Source of the DNA: Bradyrhizobium rifense
GTDB taxonomy: Bacteria; Pseudomonadota; Alphaproteobacteria; Rhizobiales; Xanthobacteraceae
Assembly (NCBI RefSeq): GCF_008123425.1
Contig: NZ_VSSS01000080.1
Coordinates: 1 to 64,000, forward strand
Direction: 5' to 3'
DNA length: 64,000 nt
Shown in pieces: positions 44,418 to 52,580 of this stretch. A model generated the notes under the pieces. It ran no database searches, was not told the origin of the DNA, and saw only the letters and a program-made list of their open reading frames with translations. The translations under genes were made by a program, and so were the position numbers. The number at the start of each line of letters is the position of its first letter. Position 1 is the first letter of the stretch.

Positions 44418-44993
44418 ATGGCCAGAAAACTGAAGACCTACCAGACTTCGCTGGGCTTCTTCGATCTGGCGATCGCCGCTCCTTCGATGAAGGCGGCGCT
44501 GCAGGCGTGGGGCGCCGAAAGCAACCTCTTCCATCAGGGCGCGGCCAGGGAAAGCCACGATCCGGATGTCGTTGCCGCCACCATGGCGAAGCCGGGCGTC
44601 GTTCTCAAGCGCCCCGTTGGATCCGATGGCCCCTTCGGAGAGCATGCCGACCTACCCACCGATCTGGACGACGCCGACAAACCGGCCAAAGTCACCCGCA
44701 AGTCGAAAGCCGTCAAACCGAAGAAGAGTACATCGCGGCCCGCCGACAAAGCGGCGGAGCGAAAGGCGGCACTCGCGTACGCACGCGAGCAGAAGCGCCG
44801 CGATCGCGAACGGGAAAAGGAAGAGGCCGCCAGGGAAAAAGAGCGTGAACGACGGCAGGCCTCCGTCGACAAGGCACAGGCGGCATTGGACCGAGCCGCG
44901 CGGGAGCACGCCGAGAAGGCGGCGAGTATCCGAGCCCAGATGGAGGCTCTCGAAAGAAGATCGCAGGACGAGCTGCGGCGAGCCCGAGACTGA
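44418..44993 (+). CDS. Uncharacterised protein with basic coiled coil
   Basis: 191 aa. The N-terminal 80 residues are conserved-looking (YQTSLGFFDLAIAAPSMKAALQAWG). The rest is a highly charged Lys/Arg/Glu helix (EREKEEAAREKERERRQA) predicted to be a coiled coil. Divergent from the ligase gene. Rhizobial homologues exist without assigned function. The start is the ATG at 44418. Confidence 0.6.
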   Translation: MARKLKTYQTSLGFFDLAIAAPSMKAALQAWGAESNLFHQGAARESHDPDVVAATMAKPGVVLKRPVGSDGPFGEHADLPTDLDDADKPAKVTRKSKAVKPKKSTSRPADKAAERKAALAYAREQKRRDREREKEEAAREKERERRQASVDKAQAALDRAAREHAEKAASIRAQMEALERRSQDELRRARD

Positions 44994-45135
44994 TGGAGGC
45001 GAGCAACGGTTGGTGGGCAAGCTTCGGCTGTGATTGTCTGCGTCCCACGTTGAAGCCGCTGGAGGAGACGACCCGACTGCCTAACCACCCCGGCGCCGGC
45101 CCGACCCGCATCTTCGAAATTTTTTCATTCCCGTA

Positions 45136-45166
45136 CTTGAAACAAAAAACGGTTTTGCTAATTCAT
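45136..45166 (+). promoter_or_regulatory. Probable promoter of the Hsp20 gene
   Basis: CTTGAAAC at 45136 followed about 16 bases later by CTAATTCAT at 45158. CTTGAA is the -35 of RpoH-type heat-shock promoters in alphaproteobacteria; a sigma-70 reading (TTGAAA/TAATTC) also fits. It places transcription start just upstream of the ROSE-like leader. Confidence 0.45.
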
Positions 45167-45269
45167 TTGGCGCCACCTCGGAGGTGGCTCCCGCGGGGCC
45201 ACGGGATCGAGACGGGCACCGGTCGTGTCGGGTGCCTCATACCCATCTTGCTCCTTGGAGGATTTGGCT
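45167..45269 (+). ncRNA. ROSE-type RNA thermometer in the hsp20 leader
   Basis: The leader folds into successive hairpins (GCCACCT..AGGTGGC at 45173-45189; GGCACC..GGGTGCC at 45216-45237) and ends with TTGCTCCTTGGAGGAT at 45248-45263, the conserved 3' part of ROSE elements in which the anti-Shine-Dalgarno pairs with GGAGG. The start codon follows seven bases later. ROSE thermometers block small-heat-shock translation at normal temperature and melt on heating; they were defined in Bradyrhizobium. Confidence 0.8.
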
Positions 45270-45728
45270 ATGCGCACTTACGACTTCTCTCCTCTGTTCC
45301 GATCGACCATCGGTTTCGATCGCCTGTTCGACCTCGCCGAGACGGCCCAGCGGGCCACGGAAGAAGGTTACCCGCCCTACAATATCGAACGCCTGGCTGA
45401 AGACCGCTACCAGATCACGCTGGCGGTGGCGGGTTTCTCGCCCGACGAGGTTTCGATCACGGCCGAGCAGAACGTGGTGACGATCGAAGGCGGCAAAACC
45501 GAAAGAACCGAGCGTGAGTTCCTCTACCGAGGCATCTCGACCCGCCACTTCAAGCGGCAGTTCAACCTGGCGGATTATGTCCAGGTGAAGGGCGCGAGCT
45601 TCGACAACGGCTTGCTCAAGATCGATCTGGTCCGGGAAATCCCCGAGGCCATGAAGCCGCGGCGGATCGCCATCAACGGCGCATCGACAGCCGAGGACGT
45701 CCGTCAGATCGAGGCCAAGGCGGCCTGA
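45270..45728 (+). CDS. Small heat-shock protein, Hsp20 class A
   Basis: 152 aa. N-terminus RTYDFSPLFRSTIGFDRLFDL, then the alpha-crystallin domain (YNIERLAEDRYQITLAVAGFSPDEV, GASFDNGLLKIDLVREIPE) as in IbpA-like class A proteins. It binds unfolding proteins during heat stress. Expression should be controlled by the ROSE-like leader and an RpoH-type promoter immediately upstream. Confidence 0.92.
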   Translation: MRTYDFSPLFRSTIGFDRLFDLAETAQRATEEGYPPYNIERLAEDRYQITLAVAGFSPDEVSITAEQNVVTIEGGKTERTEREFLYRGISTRHFKRQFNLADYVQVKGASFDNGLLKIDLVREIPEAMKPRRIAINGASTAEDVRQIEAKAA

Positions 45729-45799
45729 TTCATCCACTGCAGGAGTGTGCCGCGCGTCGTCCGACGCGCGGCGGACATCGTCTAGGAATGGAGGAGAAC

Positions 45800-46123
45800 A
45801 TGCGGCCGACGACCGCTTTCCACGACAACGTCTTCGACATCAACGTGCTGCTGCATCCCAGCACGGTCTTCGATCATCCGAAGGATATCCTGGCGGATCC
45901 CTCACTGTCGGTTTCGGAGAAGCGCGCGATTCTGGCATCCTGGGCATCGGACGCATCGGCGATCGCTTCATGTCCCGCCTTGCGGGCACCAGCCGCCCTT
46001 AAGGCGCCCGTCACCATCGACGAGATTCTTGAAGCCTTGTGCCAACTGGACGGCGGTCCCCGCAATCCGCCGGGCGGCAAGCCGAACCGTCTATGTTCGA
46101 CGTCGAGGGCCTTGGCCGCCTAG
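45800..46123 (+). CDS. Uncharacterised protein after hsp20
   Basis: 107 aa from the ATG at 45800 with GGAGGAG in front. FHDNVFDINVLLHPSTVFDHPKDILADPSLSVSEKRAILASWASDA is a pattern frequent in Bradyrhizobium proteins of unknown function near stress genes. It follows hsp20 by 71 bases and may be co-transcribed with it. Confidence 0.65.
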   Translation: MRPTTAFHDNVFDINVLLHPSTVFDHPKDILADPSLSVSEKRAILASWASDASAIASCPALRAPAALKAPVTIDEILEALCQLDGGPRNPPGGKPNRLCSTSRALAA

Positions 46124-46137
46124 TCAGGAGGGATGCT

Positions 46138-46383
46138 ATGGACGAAATCAAATTGCCGCATCACCTGGTGAACCGGTTCGAGCGCCGATGGACGGCCAGG
46201 TTCGCGCAGATGCCGGGCGGCCGGCCGCAGCCGGTTGCACGGTGCTGGCCCGGAAACGACGATCCTCTCCGATCGCCGCAGGTCCGGCGGCTGCTGGAGG
46301 GATCCTTGCGCCCGCCCAAGGCGGATAGAACACTGGAGTTTAACCGTGCTGACTGTGGCCAGCTTCACCGAGCCGATCGATGA
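46138..46383 (+). CDS. Uncharacterised small protein
   Basis: 81 aa from the ATG at 46138, fourteen bases after the previous gene, with AGGAGG in front. HHLVNRFERRWTARFAQ at the start is helical and basic; the rest is Arg/Pro-rich and less convincing. Family not recognised. It probably belongs to the hsp20 transcription unit. Confidence 0.5.
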   Translation: MDEIKLPHHLVNRFERRWTARFAQMPGGRPQPVARCWPGNDDPLRSPQVRRLLEGSLRPPKADRTLEFNRADCGQLHRADR

Positions 46384-46500
46384 AGGTCGCCAAGCGAGCG
46401 AATCCGCGGCGCCTTGTGACGTGAAGCTCGGGTCGATTTTGGGCCGGCCAGCGTGACGACGCGGGCGGGCCGCCTACTCCGCGGTCCGCCCGCGGTGGAC

Positions 46501-46833
46501 TCATTCCACTTCCTGGACGACGGTGCGGCTCGCGGGATCCACCAGCATGACGGGCTCGCCGGAATAGACATGGCGATATTTGGTGAGCGAGGGCTATTCG
46601 GTCGGCACCGCTTCGAGCTCGACGTCACGTGGCACGGGCGAGCCGAGGACGATTTTCTCCTGGCTCTCGACCGGACGGATCTTGTGCTCGGTGACGGAGG
46701 TCCGGATCTTCGTGCGTCAATCCGGCTCGATCTGCACGACGCCGGCGCGCGCAGTGCCGGTCGTGGTGACCGTGCTCTGGGCCATGGCGCCCGTGGAGGC
46801 AGCCGCTGCGGACATCAGCAGCAGTTTCTTCAT
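46501..46833 (-). pseudogene. DUF1236-type exported protein with two in-frame stops
   Basis: The minus-strand frame from ATG 46833 (GGAGGAAG in front) gives a signal peptide MKKLLLMSAAAASTGAMAQ and then STVTTTGTARAGVVQIEPD, typical of DUF1236 proteins. It is cut by TGA at 46719-46717 and by TAG at 46596-46594, yet similarity continues in the same frame (RTKIRTSVTEHKIRP, YRHVYSGEPVMLVDP) to a proper stop at 46503. Two nonsense mutations and no frameshift indicate a recent pseudogene. Confidence 0.75.
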
Positions 46834-46931
46834 GACTTCCTCCTTGCCGCTGGATGCGGCGCAGCGGAGAACACGGTAGGGACGGCAAGGTGCCCGCAAA
46901 CAAAATGAATGCGCCTTTTCCCCTTGAGTCC

Positions 46932-47285
46932 TCACCGGAGCTCGCGCACGCGGGACTGGCCGCTATTGCGTCTGAACGTAGTAACGGCCTTCGCACGCAC
47001 GACGACAAGCCAACTCCAAACGCGAGCGAACCACGGCAGCGTCAACAGCTTCGGCTTTACGATCCTGAATATTCGTTCGACGAGCAGTAGGCTTGCGCAA
47101 TACGCGATCACGATCATCACGGTGCCTGTGATCCAATGACCATCCCCCGCAATAGCCACAGCAAGCAGCTTAAGCGGTTCTACGATGCTCGCAGGCACCA
47201 GGAGCAGGATCAACGACTGATAGGGTCCGAGGCCCTCGATGAAGCGACGGACCCACACCCATCTCGTCATTGCGGTCCTGATCAT
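46932..47285 (-). CDS. Small integral membrane protein
   Basis: 117 aa with three hydrophobic stretches (LILLLVPASIVEPLKLLAVAIAG, MIVIAYCASLLLVERIF, LTLPWFARVWSWL) and a basic C-terminal tail. Known as an uncharacterised membrane protein in several rhizobia. Last of three adjacent minus-strand membrane genes (47384-48235, 47290-47361, this one), spaced 22 and 4 bases. Confidence 0.65.
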   Translation of the reverse strand: MIRTAMTRWVWVRRFIEGLGPYQSLILLLVPASIVEPLKLLAVAIAGDGHWITGTVMIVIAYCASLLLVERIFRIVKPKLLTLPWFARVWSWLVVVRAKAVTTFRRNSGQSRVRELR

Positions 47286-47289
47286 GTCA

Positions 47290-47361
47290 TCAGTGGTGCA
47301 GGAGCATGATCAGGATGATCAGTGGAATCGGAATGCCGAGTAGCCAAAGCAGGATGGGCAT
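47290..47361 (-). CDS. 23-residue membrane micropeptide
   Basis: Reads MPILLWLLGIPIPLIILIML then LHH, a single hydrophobic helix, with a usable upstream site (GGGAAGTCACC before ATG). Similar very short one-helix proteins recur in Bradyrhizobium beside membrane genes. It sits 22 bases after the larger membrane gene and 4 bases before the next. Confidence 0.5.
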   Translation of the reverse strand: MPILLWLLGIPIPLIILIMLLHH

Positions 47362-47383
47362 GGTGACTTCCCTTTCTCGGTTC

Positions 47384-48235
47384 TTAACGGTTGATAGTGC
47401 CGGCACGGAACGGGTGTTTGCTCCAGGTGCCGTCGCGAAGACCGCCGCCTTCGGTGGCGGCCAGTGCGGCGGAGAATGCGCCGATGAACAATGACAACGT
47501 GAGCCAGATCGCAAGCTGCATCGCTGCCTTTCTCGCCTTGTCCAAGTCGGACTTTATCTGCACGGCAACGTCATTGACGCGCTTTTCAGCATCTTGCTGG
47601 CTCAGTCCGGTCCGGGCGGAGACCACTTTGGCCACGTAGCTGCGATCGCCGGTGCTCAGGTCGTTGCCATTATGGAAGCTGGTCGAGAAGAGACGAACCA
47701 TCTCTGCGCGCGCGTCCGACGGATTCTGCTGACCTTGGGAGGATGGATTGTCCGGTCTCAGCAACGTGTCGACGTACCCGTCCATCGGAGACGATTGGAC
47801 CGAATTGGCAGCCACGTGTGTTGCTCCGCCAATCAGCGAACTCGCGGGAGAGGCGAGCAGAACGGCGCCAAGGACGGACGCCGCAGCCCAGGCCAGAAAC
47901 CCATGCGCGGTATCACGAAACAGCACCTCGGTGGTGTGGATACCGATCCATTTGCTGCGCAGGCGCCCGGCGAGATACCCGCCCACGGCTGAAGAAATCA
48001 TTGCCATGACGATGAAGTAAAGGCCCGTGCCAATCTCGAAAGTTGTCGCCGAAGCTCCGGAATTGCCCCACGGCGAAATGACGGCGAATCCCATACCAGC
48101 GCCAAAGGAGAGCAGGACCAACGTCAAGGCCAAGGAAGCGATCGTCCCCGCCAGAACCGCGGCCCACGAAACGCCCGCGACAGCAGGCTCCGCAAGATCG
48201 CTCGCAGCGTTTTGGCGAAATACCTGTTCCATCAA
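47384..48235 (-). CDS. Uncharacterised membrane protein
   Basis: 283 aa. Four hydrophobic segments: VSWAAVLAGTIASLALTLVLL and GAGMGFAVIS near the N-terminus, GLYFIVMAMISSAVGGYLAGRL, LAWAAASVLGAVLLA, and AIWLTLSLFIGAFSAALAA at the end. A soluble loop of about 100 residues holds SARTGLSQQDAEKRVNDV, a pattern also found in PhnA-like proteins. Function unknown. The gap 48236-48527 upstream shows nothing. Confidence 0.7.
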   Translation of the reverse strand: MMEQVFRQNAASDLAEPAVAGVSWAAVLAGTIASLALTLVLLSFGAGMGFAVISPWGNSGASATTFEIGTGLYFIVMAMISSAVGGYLAGRLRSKWIGIHTTEVLFRDTAHGFLAWAAASVLGAVLLASPASSLIGGATHVAANSVQSSPMDGYVDTLLRPDNPSSQGQQNPSDARAEMVRLFSTSFHNGNDLSTGDRSYVAKVVSARTGLSQQDAEKRVNDVAVQIKSDLDKARKAAMQLAIWLTLSLFIGAFSAALAATEGGGLRDGTWSKHPFRAGTINR

Positions 48236-48527
48236 TTCACTCCTCGACAGCCCGGATGCCTAGCAAATACTCAGAAGGAACGAAGGTTCCAACTCTGCAC
48301 GCTGCCAGGACCGCGGCGGCCTCCGCTTCTGATTGGTCGCCAATTTGGCTACGTCGGCCCTCGCGACCGAGGGGCGGCGCGTCGCCACGAAGAGGACATG
48401 GCGAGGAAAATCCGGGACCCTGCGAGGACCGTTCTCAGACCGAGGTTAAAGAGAGCCCCTCCATGCGAGGCCGGACGCGACGTCGAACTGTGGACATGAA
48501 GGCTCCGTGGACCCTCAGGATTGACGG

Positions 48528-48903
48528 TCAAGGCGCGGCCAGGCTCCCGAGGACCTCGGCGATCGTTGCGGCGGTGTAGGGCTTGGGGACGAACACTCCG
48601 CCTTCCGGGAGGTCACCCTCGCTGATGGTCACGCGTCCCGATGTGGCGACGAGCTTGATCGGGGGCCATCTGTCGCGCACGAACCGTGCAAACCTGAGGC
48701 CGTCCATCGATCCCGGCATCTGGATGTCGGTGAAGACGATATTGAATATCGGTTCGGGCTTCGAGGATGGCGATCGCCTCGTCGGCGTTGCCGGCTTCGA
48801 CCACCTCGAAGCCCGCGTCAGCGACCATCTCCGCGCCGCTGCTCCGGAGCAGCGACTCGTCTTCCACGATGAGAACGACCGGCCGCCCGACTGCTGACGC
48901 CAT
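48528..48903 (-). pseudogene. CheY-like response regulator with one-base insertion
   Basis: Starts at 48903 as MASAVGRPVVLIVEDESLLRS (receiver beta-1 with the acidic pair) and continues through AGNADEAIAILEARTDI; near 48735 the frame shifts and the protein goes on in another frame as IVFTDIQMPGSMDGL (phosphorylated Asp) to VPKPYTAATIAEVLGSLAAP, stop 48528. Total length is 376 bases, one more than 125 codons, fitting a single insertion. It faces the HWE kinase at 49075 and was probably its output regulator. Confidence 0.75.
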
Positions 48904-49074
48904 CCAAAGCACCTTCCTTTTGCCGAGCTTAAGCGCGCCGGCGGTGCATCGTTCCATGGGCCGCGGGAAGGCCGCGCAGGATCGGTCCAGAACCCGAAAT
49001 CCCTGCGATCGCATCGGCATCGTGCTACGTTTCGGAACGCCGAGTGCTCGCCCCCGATTGCCTGAGGGATTTTC

Positions 49075-50283
49075 ATGCCAGCTCCATCTGGGAAAGAGTC
49101 GATATCGGCCCCTGCCGAAGCGACCGACGCGACCAGGCAGGAGCTTCCGTATCGCCTGCGACAGCAATCCCTGTTGGGAGAGTTCGGCCGTTCCGCGTTG
49201 CAGACCCGGGACATCGAGCAGATCCTGCAGCGCGCAACTGAACTCTGCGCCCAAGGCCTCGAAACCCCGTTCGCGAAGGTCCTGGAGTATATGCCCGACG
49301 ACGAACGGCTGCTGGTGCGTGCCGGCGTCGGGTGGGAATCGGATGTGATCGGCCAGGTGTCGCTTGGCGTCGATCTCGAATCCCCCGCCGGCTACGCGTT
49401 CCAAACCGGACAGATGGTGATTTCCAATCACCTCCAGGAGGAAACCCGGTTTCGGACGCCGAAGCTCCTATCGGATCATGGGATCCGGCGCGCCATTAAC
49501 GTGCTGATCGCGCGCGGCGGCGAAGGTCGTCTGCCGTTCGGAGTCCTTGAGGTCGACAGTCCCGAACCCGGGCAATTCGACCCTGCCGATGCGAACTTCC
49601 TCGCCGGCTTCGCCGGACTGCTCGGCATCGCCATCGAGCGCCAGCGTGCCGACGCCGATCTCCGCCAGGCCCTCGATCACCAGGCCATGCTGACGCGGGA
49701 GATGAGCCATCGCGTCAAGAACAGCCTGGCGTCCGTCGTGGGGCTGCTGCGCGTACAGGGCCGCAGCGCGCAGTCGGAGGAAGTCCGGGATGCCCTCAAG
49801 GACGCGGCTTCGCGCATCACCACGATCGCGCAGGTCCATGATCACCTATGGCGCAGCGCGAAGATCGGATACGTCGATATCGCCGATTTCGCCGGCGAGC
49901 TTTGCCGGAAGCTGCACGAGACGATTCCCCACACGGTTCGCTGTACCTTCGGCCACCTGATGATTTCAGCAGACAAGGCGATTCCGCTGGGCCTTCTGAT
50001 CAACGAGCTTGTGACGAATTCCGCCAAGCATGCCTATCCCGACGGATCCGGCGAAATCCACGTCTCGGGCGAACGGCGTGGCGCCGACTTCCATGTGGAG
50101 GTGTCGGACCAGGGAATAGGCCTTCCGAAGGATTTCGATATCGACGAGCCCCGGGCAAGCCTGGGCTTCAAGGTGATCAAGAGCCTGCTCGCTCAACTCG
50201 ACGGACGCATTGATGTGGCCTCCAACGTGCCAGCGGGCGTGACCGTCCGGCTTGATCTGCCGCTGGAGGCGAGCACCACCTGA
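49075..50283 (+). CDS. GAF-domain histidine kinase, HWE/HisKA_2 type
   Basis: 402 aa, cytosolic. GAF sensor at about 30-195 (LLVRAGVGWESDVIGQVSLGVDLESPAGYAF). The dimerisation helix with phospho-acceptor His is at about 212 (REMSHRVKNSLASVVGLL), followed by ITTIAQVHDHLW. ATPase N-box IPLGLLINELVTNSAKHAYPDG near 300-320 and G-box DQGIGLPKDF. Such kinases often drive the alphaproteobacterial general stress response or light sensing. The adjacent divergent response regulator is frameshifted. Confidence 0.88.
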   Translation: MPAPSGKESISAPAEATDATRQELPYRLRQQSLLGEFGRSALQTRDIEQILQRATELCAQGLETPFAKVLEYMPDDERLLVRAGVGWESDVIGQVSLGVDLESPAGYAFQTGQMVISNHLQEETRFRTPKLLSDHGIRRAINVLIARGGEGRLPFGVLEVDSPEPGQFDPADANFLAGFAGLLGIAIERQRADADLRQALDHQAMLTREMSHRVKNSLASVVGLLRVQGRSAQSEEVRDALKDAASRITTIAQVHDHLWRSAKIGYVDIADFAGELCRKLHETIPHTVRCTFGHLMISADKAIPLGLLINELVTNSAKHAYPDGSGEIHVSGERRGADFHVEVSDQGIGLPKDFDIDEPRASLGFKVIKSLLAQLDGRIDVASNVPAGVTVRLDLPLEASTT

Positions 50284-50462
50284 CGCGCCAAGCATTCATA
50301 ATCGGCGATCGAACGCGCTGCGGCCTGGTTCACTTTTCCCCGGTCCCGCCTGTCCTCGGGCGCGAGCTCTATGACCGCCCGATGCAGGTCAGCTGGCAGC
50401 GTCACTAGACTTTCTAGCGGCTTGTTCGCCCACTGCCAGAAGCGATCGAAGGCATCCATCAC
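50193..50462 (-). CDS. Small uncharacterised protein coupled to ligase gene
   Basis: 89 aa. The N-terminal 55 residues (FDRFWQWANKPLESLVTLPADLHRAVIELAPEDRRDRGKVNQAA) resemble short proteins that accompany ligase genes in Bradyrhizobium. The remainder runs antisense to the end of the kinase gene and may be an extension after loss of the original stop. Its ATG overlaps the stop of the ligase gene by four bases, so it is the second gene of that unit. Confidence 0.55.
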   Translation of the reverse strand: MMDAFDRFWQWANKPLESLVTLPADLHRAVIELAPEDRRDRGKVNQAAARSIADYECLARQVVLASSGRSSRTVTPAGTLEATSMRPSS

Positions 50463-51379
50463 AAATCCTCGCGCAGGCCCCGGAAGAACGGGTGCCGGAC
50501 CTTTCCCTCGGCCGACTTCGCGCGGTACTCGATCTCGGCGAGCAACTTTGGTTCGACCCAGATGCCTTTGTGTGCAATGCGCTTGGTATACGGCTGCGTC
50601 TTCCGGATCAGCGGCTTCAGTTTCTTCTGGAGTTCAGCGGCGGAAGTCTTATCAAAGCCGTTGTCAACCTTGCCCGCATAGATCAGATCGTCGCCCTTGA
50701 GGCGGCCGACATAGATGCCGTCCCATTTTCCCTCGTCGAGGGAGAAGCCGGCGATGGTCAGCGTCTCGCGCTGGACGCAGGTTTTCTTTACCCAGTCGCT
50801 GGTACGGCCCTTCGGATAGGGACTGTCTCGCACCTTCGAGACGACACCTTCCAGACCGATTTTGCAGGCGTGCGCGAACATCTCGCGTCCCTCGATCTCG
50901 AAGCTTTCGCTGAACTGGACGTCGGTGCCCTCGACGATCTTTCTGAGCTCGGCTTTCCTTTGGATCAGCGGCAGCTTCCGAAGATCGCGGCCGTTCAGAT
51001 AGAGCAGATCGAACGCCACCAGCACGATCCTGGTGGACTTTCCCTTGAGCTCGTTCTGCAGCACCGAGAAATCGGTCGTGCCGTCGGCGGCGGGAACGAC
51101 GATCTCGCCGTCGACGATGGCGGAGGCCGCCTTGATCTGCCAGGCGTCATGGGCGACCTTCTTGAAGCGATGCGTCCAATCGTGGCCACGCCGGGTGAAG
51201 ATCTTCGCCGACTCGTTGGCCACGTGGACCTGGACCCGGTAGCCGTCAAACTTGATTTCGTGAATCCATCGGCTACCAGAGGGTACCCTCTCAATCGAGG
51301 TAGCCAAGGCCGGTTCGATGAAGCCAGGCAACGGCGCCTTCACGCCAAGGGCCGCGGGTCTGTTACGCTGAAACGCCAC
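50459..51379 (-). CDS. ATP-dependent DNA ligase, LigD ligase domain only (copy 2)
   Basis: 306 aa. Adenylation motif EIKFDGYRVQVHV (K43), ASAIVDGEIVVPAADG, LLYLNGRDLR, EGVVSKVRDSPY, DWVKKTC, then an OB fold with GIYVGRLKGDDLIYAGKV. It diverges widely from copy 1 at 43327, so the two are separate lineages. It forms a two-gene unit with 50193-50462. Like copy 1 it lacks the LigD polymerase and phosphoesterase domains. Confidence 0.88.
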   Translation of the reverse strand: MAFQRNRPAALGVKAPLPGFIEPALATSIERVPSGSRWIHEIKFDGYRVQVHVANESAKIFTRRGHDWTHRFKKVAHDAWQIKAASAIVDGEIVVPAADGTTDFSVLQNELKGKSTRIVLVAFDLLYLNGRDLRKLPLIQRKAELRKIVEGTDVQFSESFEIEGREMFAHACKIGLEGVVSKVRDSPYPKGRTSDWVKKTCVQRETLTIAGFSLDEGKWDGIYVGRLKGDDLIYAGKVDNGFDKTSAAELQKKLKPLIRKTQPYTKRIAHKGIWVEPKLLAEIEYRAKSAEGKVRHPFFRGLREDL

Positions 51380-51487
51380 TGAAGCACTCCACGCAACAGC
51401 TGATTCAAACTGACACAGTTCGAATCGTTCCGGAACCCGTGAATCCCTTGCTGCGTTGCTTCGTCATCAAACCATCAGGAGGAGCCG

Positions 51488-51676
51488 ATGGCGGCAGCGA
51501 AGAAGAAGAAGACGGCGCGCGGGCGCAAGCAGGACCGGGCCCGTGTGGCCGGCGGGCAAAACTATGAAGTGGGATACGAGTCCAAGAAGACAGGACGGTC
51601 GGCGTCAGCGGTCAAGAAAGCTGTCAAGAAGGTCGGCAACAGCCGGAAGCGGGTCGAGAAGCGTCTCGCGCGCTAG
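51488..51676 (+). CDS. DUF3606 small basic protein
   Basis: 62 aa with GGAGGA upstream of the ATG. Lys/Arg-rich start, then DRARVAGGQNYEVGYESKKTGRSASAVKKAVKKVGNSRKRVEKRL, the DUF3606 pattern. Common in multiple copies in rhizobia; probably a small nucleic-acid-binding or regulatory protein. Confidence 0.75.
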   Translation: MAAAKKKKTARGRKQDRARVAGGQNYEVGYESKKTGRSASAVKKAVKKVGNSRKRVEKRLAR

Positions 51677-51710
51677 GTCTTTGCTCGCGCCGATTGTCCA
51701 GCACGTTGCG

Positions 51711-51815
51711 TAGAGCGTTTTCGAGCGAAGTGGGTACCGGTTCGCGTAAAGAAAACGCGTCAAAACAGGACTTGAGAGCCCCGTTCCGATTCCATCGGAA
51801 CGGAAAGGGCTCTAG
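51711..51815. repeat. Two-hairpin palindromic repeat element
   Basis: Left hairpin: GCGTTTTC at 51715-51722 pairs with GAAAACGC at 51751-51758. Right hairpin: AGAGCCC and CGTTCCGAT at 51775-51790 pair with ATCGGAACG and GGGCTCT at 51794-51813. Repeats of this form are scattered between genes in Bradyrhizobium genomes, from memory. It lies between convergent genes, so it can also terminate both. Confidence 0.65.
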
Positions 51816-52078
51816 GCCTCGGGCGGGCATTCGGGACAGGTGTCGCCGATCGAGTCCAGGACTTCATTGACCGCGACGGCGGCCGCCTCGGGCGAAAGCC
51901 CCGGTGGCGGATCCAGGCGGGCGATTTCGAACGCCCGCTCACGGGCGTGCGGGTCTGCGCGGTCCTGCATCCAGCCGTGGTACTCACATTCGCGGATCGC
52001 GCCTGCTTCCTGCAGCACGGATATCGCCCACCCCCGTACCGTGCGGATCGCCGTCCGTCTCTCCTTGGTCATCAGCAT
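51812..52078 (-). CDS. Uncharacterised protein
   Basis: 88 aa from the ATG at 52078 behind GGAGGAGCG. Mostly helical: RRTAIRTVRGWAISVLQEAGAIRECEYHGWMQDR, then DPPPGLSPEAAAVAVNEVLDSIGDTCPECPPEA with a terminal CxxC. Widespread in Bradyrhizobium without known function. Confidence 0.6.
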   Translation of the reverse strand: MLMTKERRTAIRTVRGWAISVLQEAGAIRECEYHGWMQDRADPHARERAFEIARLDPPPGLSPEAAAVAVNEVLDSIGDTCPECPPEA

Positions 52079-52299
52079 CAAGATCGCTCCTCCGCGTGGG
52101 ACGAATCCTTGCAGCCCTCGATTCGTTCCGGCTGCTAACACAGAGCAGGGATTCCAAATCGTCGGGGCAGGTGCTTTTCCACGTGTTCCGCCGCCCTGTG
52201 CAAACCAGCCACGCAGCAATCTTGTCGTCCTTGTCCGCGTCGCGCATGAGGGCTTTCAGCGCCAGGTCTGGTAAGGGCGCTGCAGCGCCTTTGCCTCAT

Positions 52300-52550
52300 C
52301 CCAATGGGCGCGCCGGGACGAAATTTACGCGCTTTTGCCGGCTGAGCGGCCTGGCATTCAACGCGACCGGCCAAGATATAAAGAATGACGGCGTCTGGAA
52401 GGTTCATGAATTCGCTTGGCAGATCGACGTAATTCTGTTCTGGGCTCATTTCGAGGGCCACTGGGCGGGAGCACGGAGTTTCATGATCCGAGCGGCCAGA
52501 GAACCTGCCGGCGCTGAAGTCACTTGAGAGCTGGCCGAAATCCGATCCGC
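52300..52550 (+). pseudogene. Degraded gene, several frameshifts
   Basis: One frame reads KFTRFCRLSGLAFNATGQDIKNDGVWKVHEFAWQIDVILFWAHFEG, clearly protein-like, then loses sense. EFHDPSGQ and NLPALKSLESWPK appear in the other two frames within 80 bases. No start was found. A remnant of an unknown gene, just upstream of the nuclease gene. Nothing else is seen in 52079-52299. Confidence 0.4.
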
Positions 52551-52580
52551 GAGATTTGCGGTAGCTACAAGGTCATTGGA

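Noticed and set aside
51711..51815. Possible CRISPR-like repeat
   Set aside because: Only one unit of two palindromes; no spacer array. Treated as a dispersed element. No CRISPR seen anywhere in the window.
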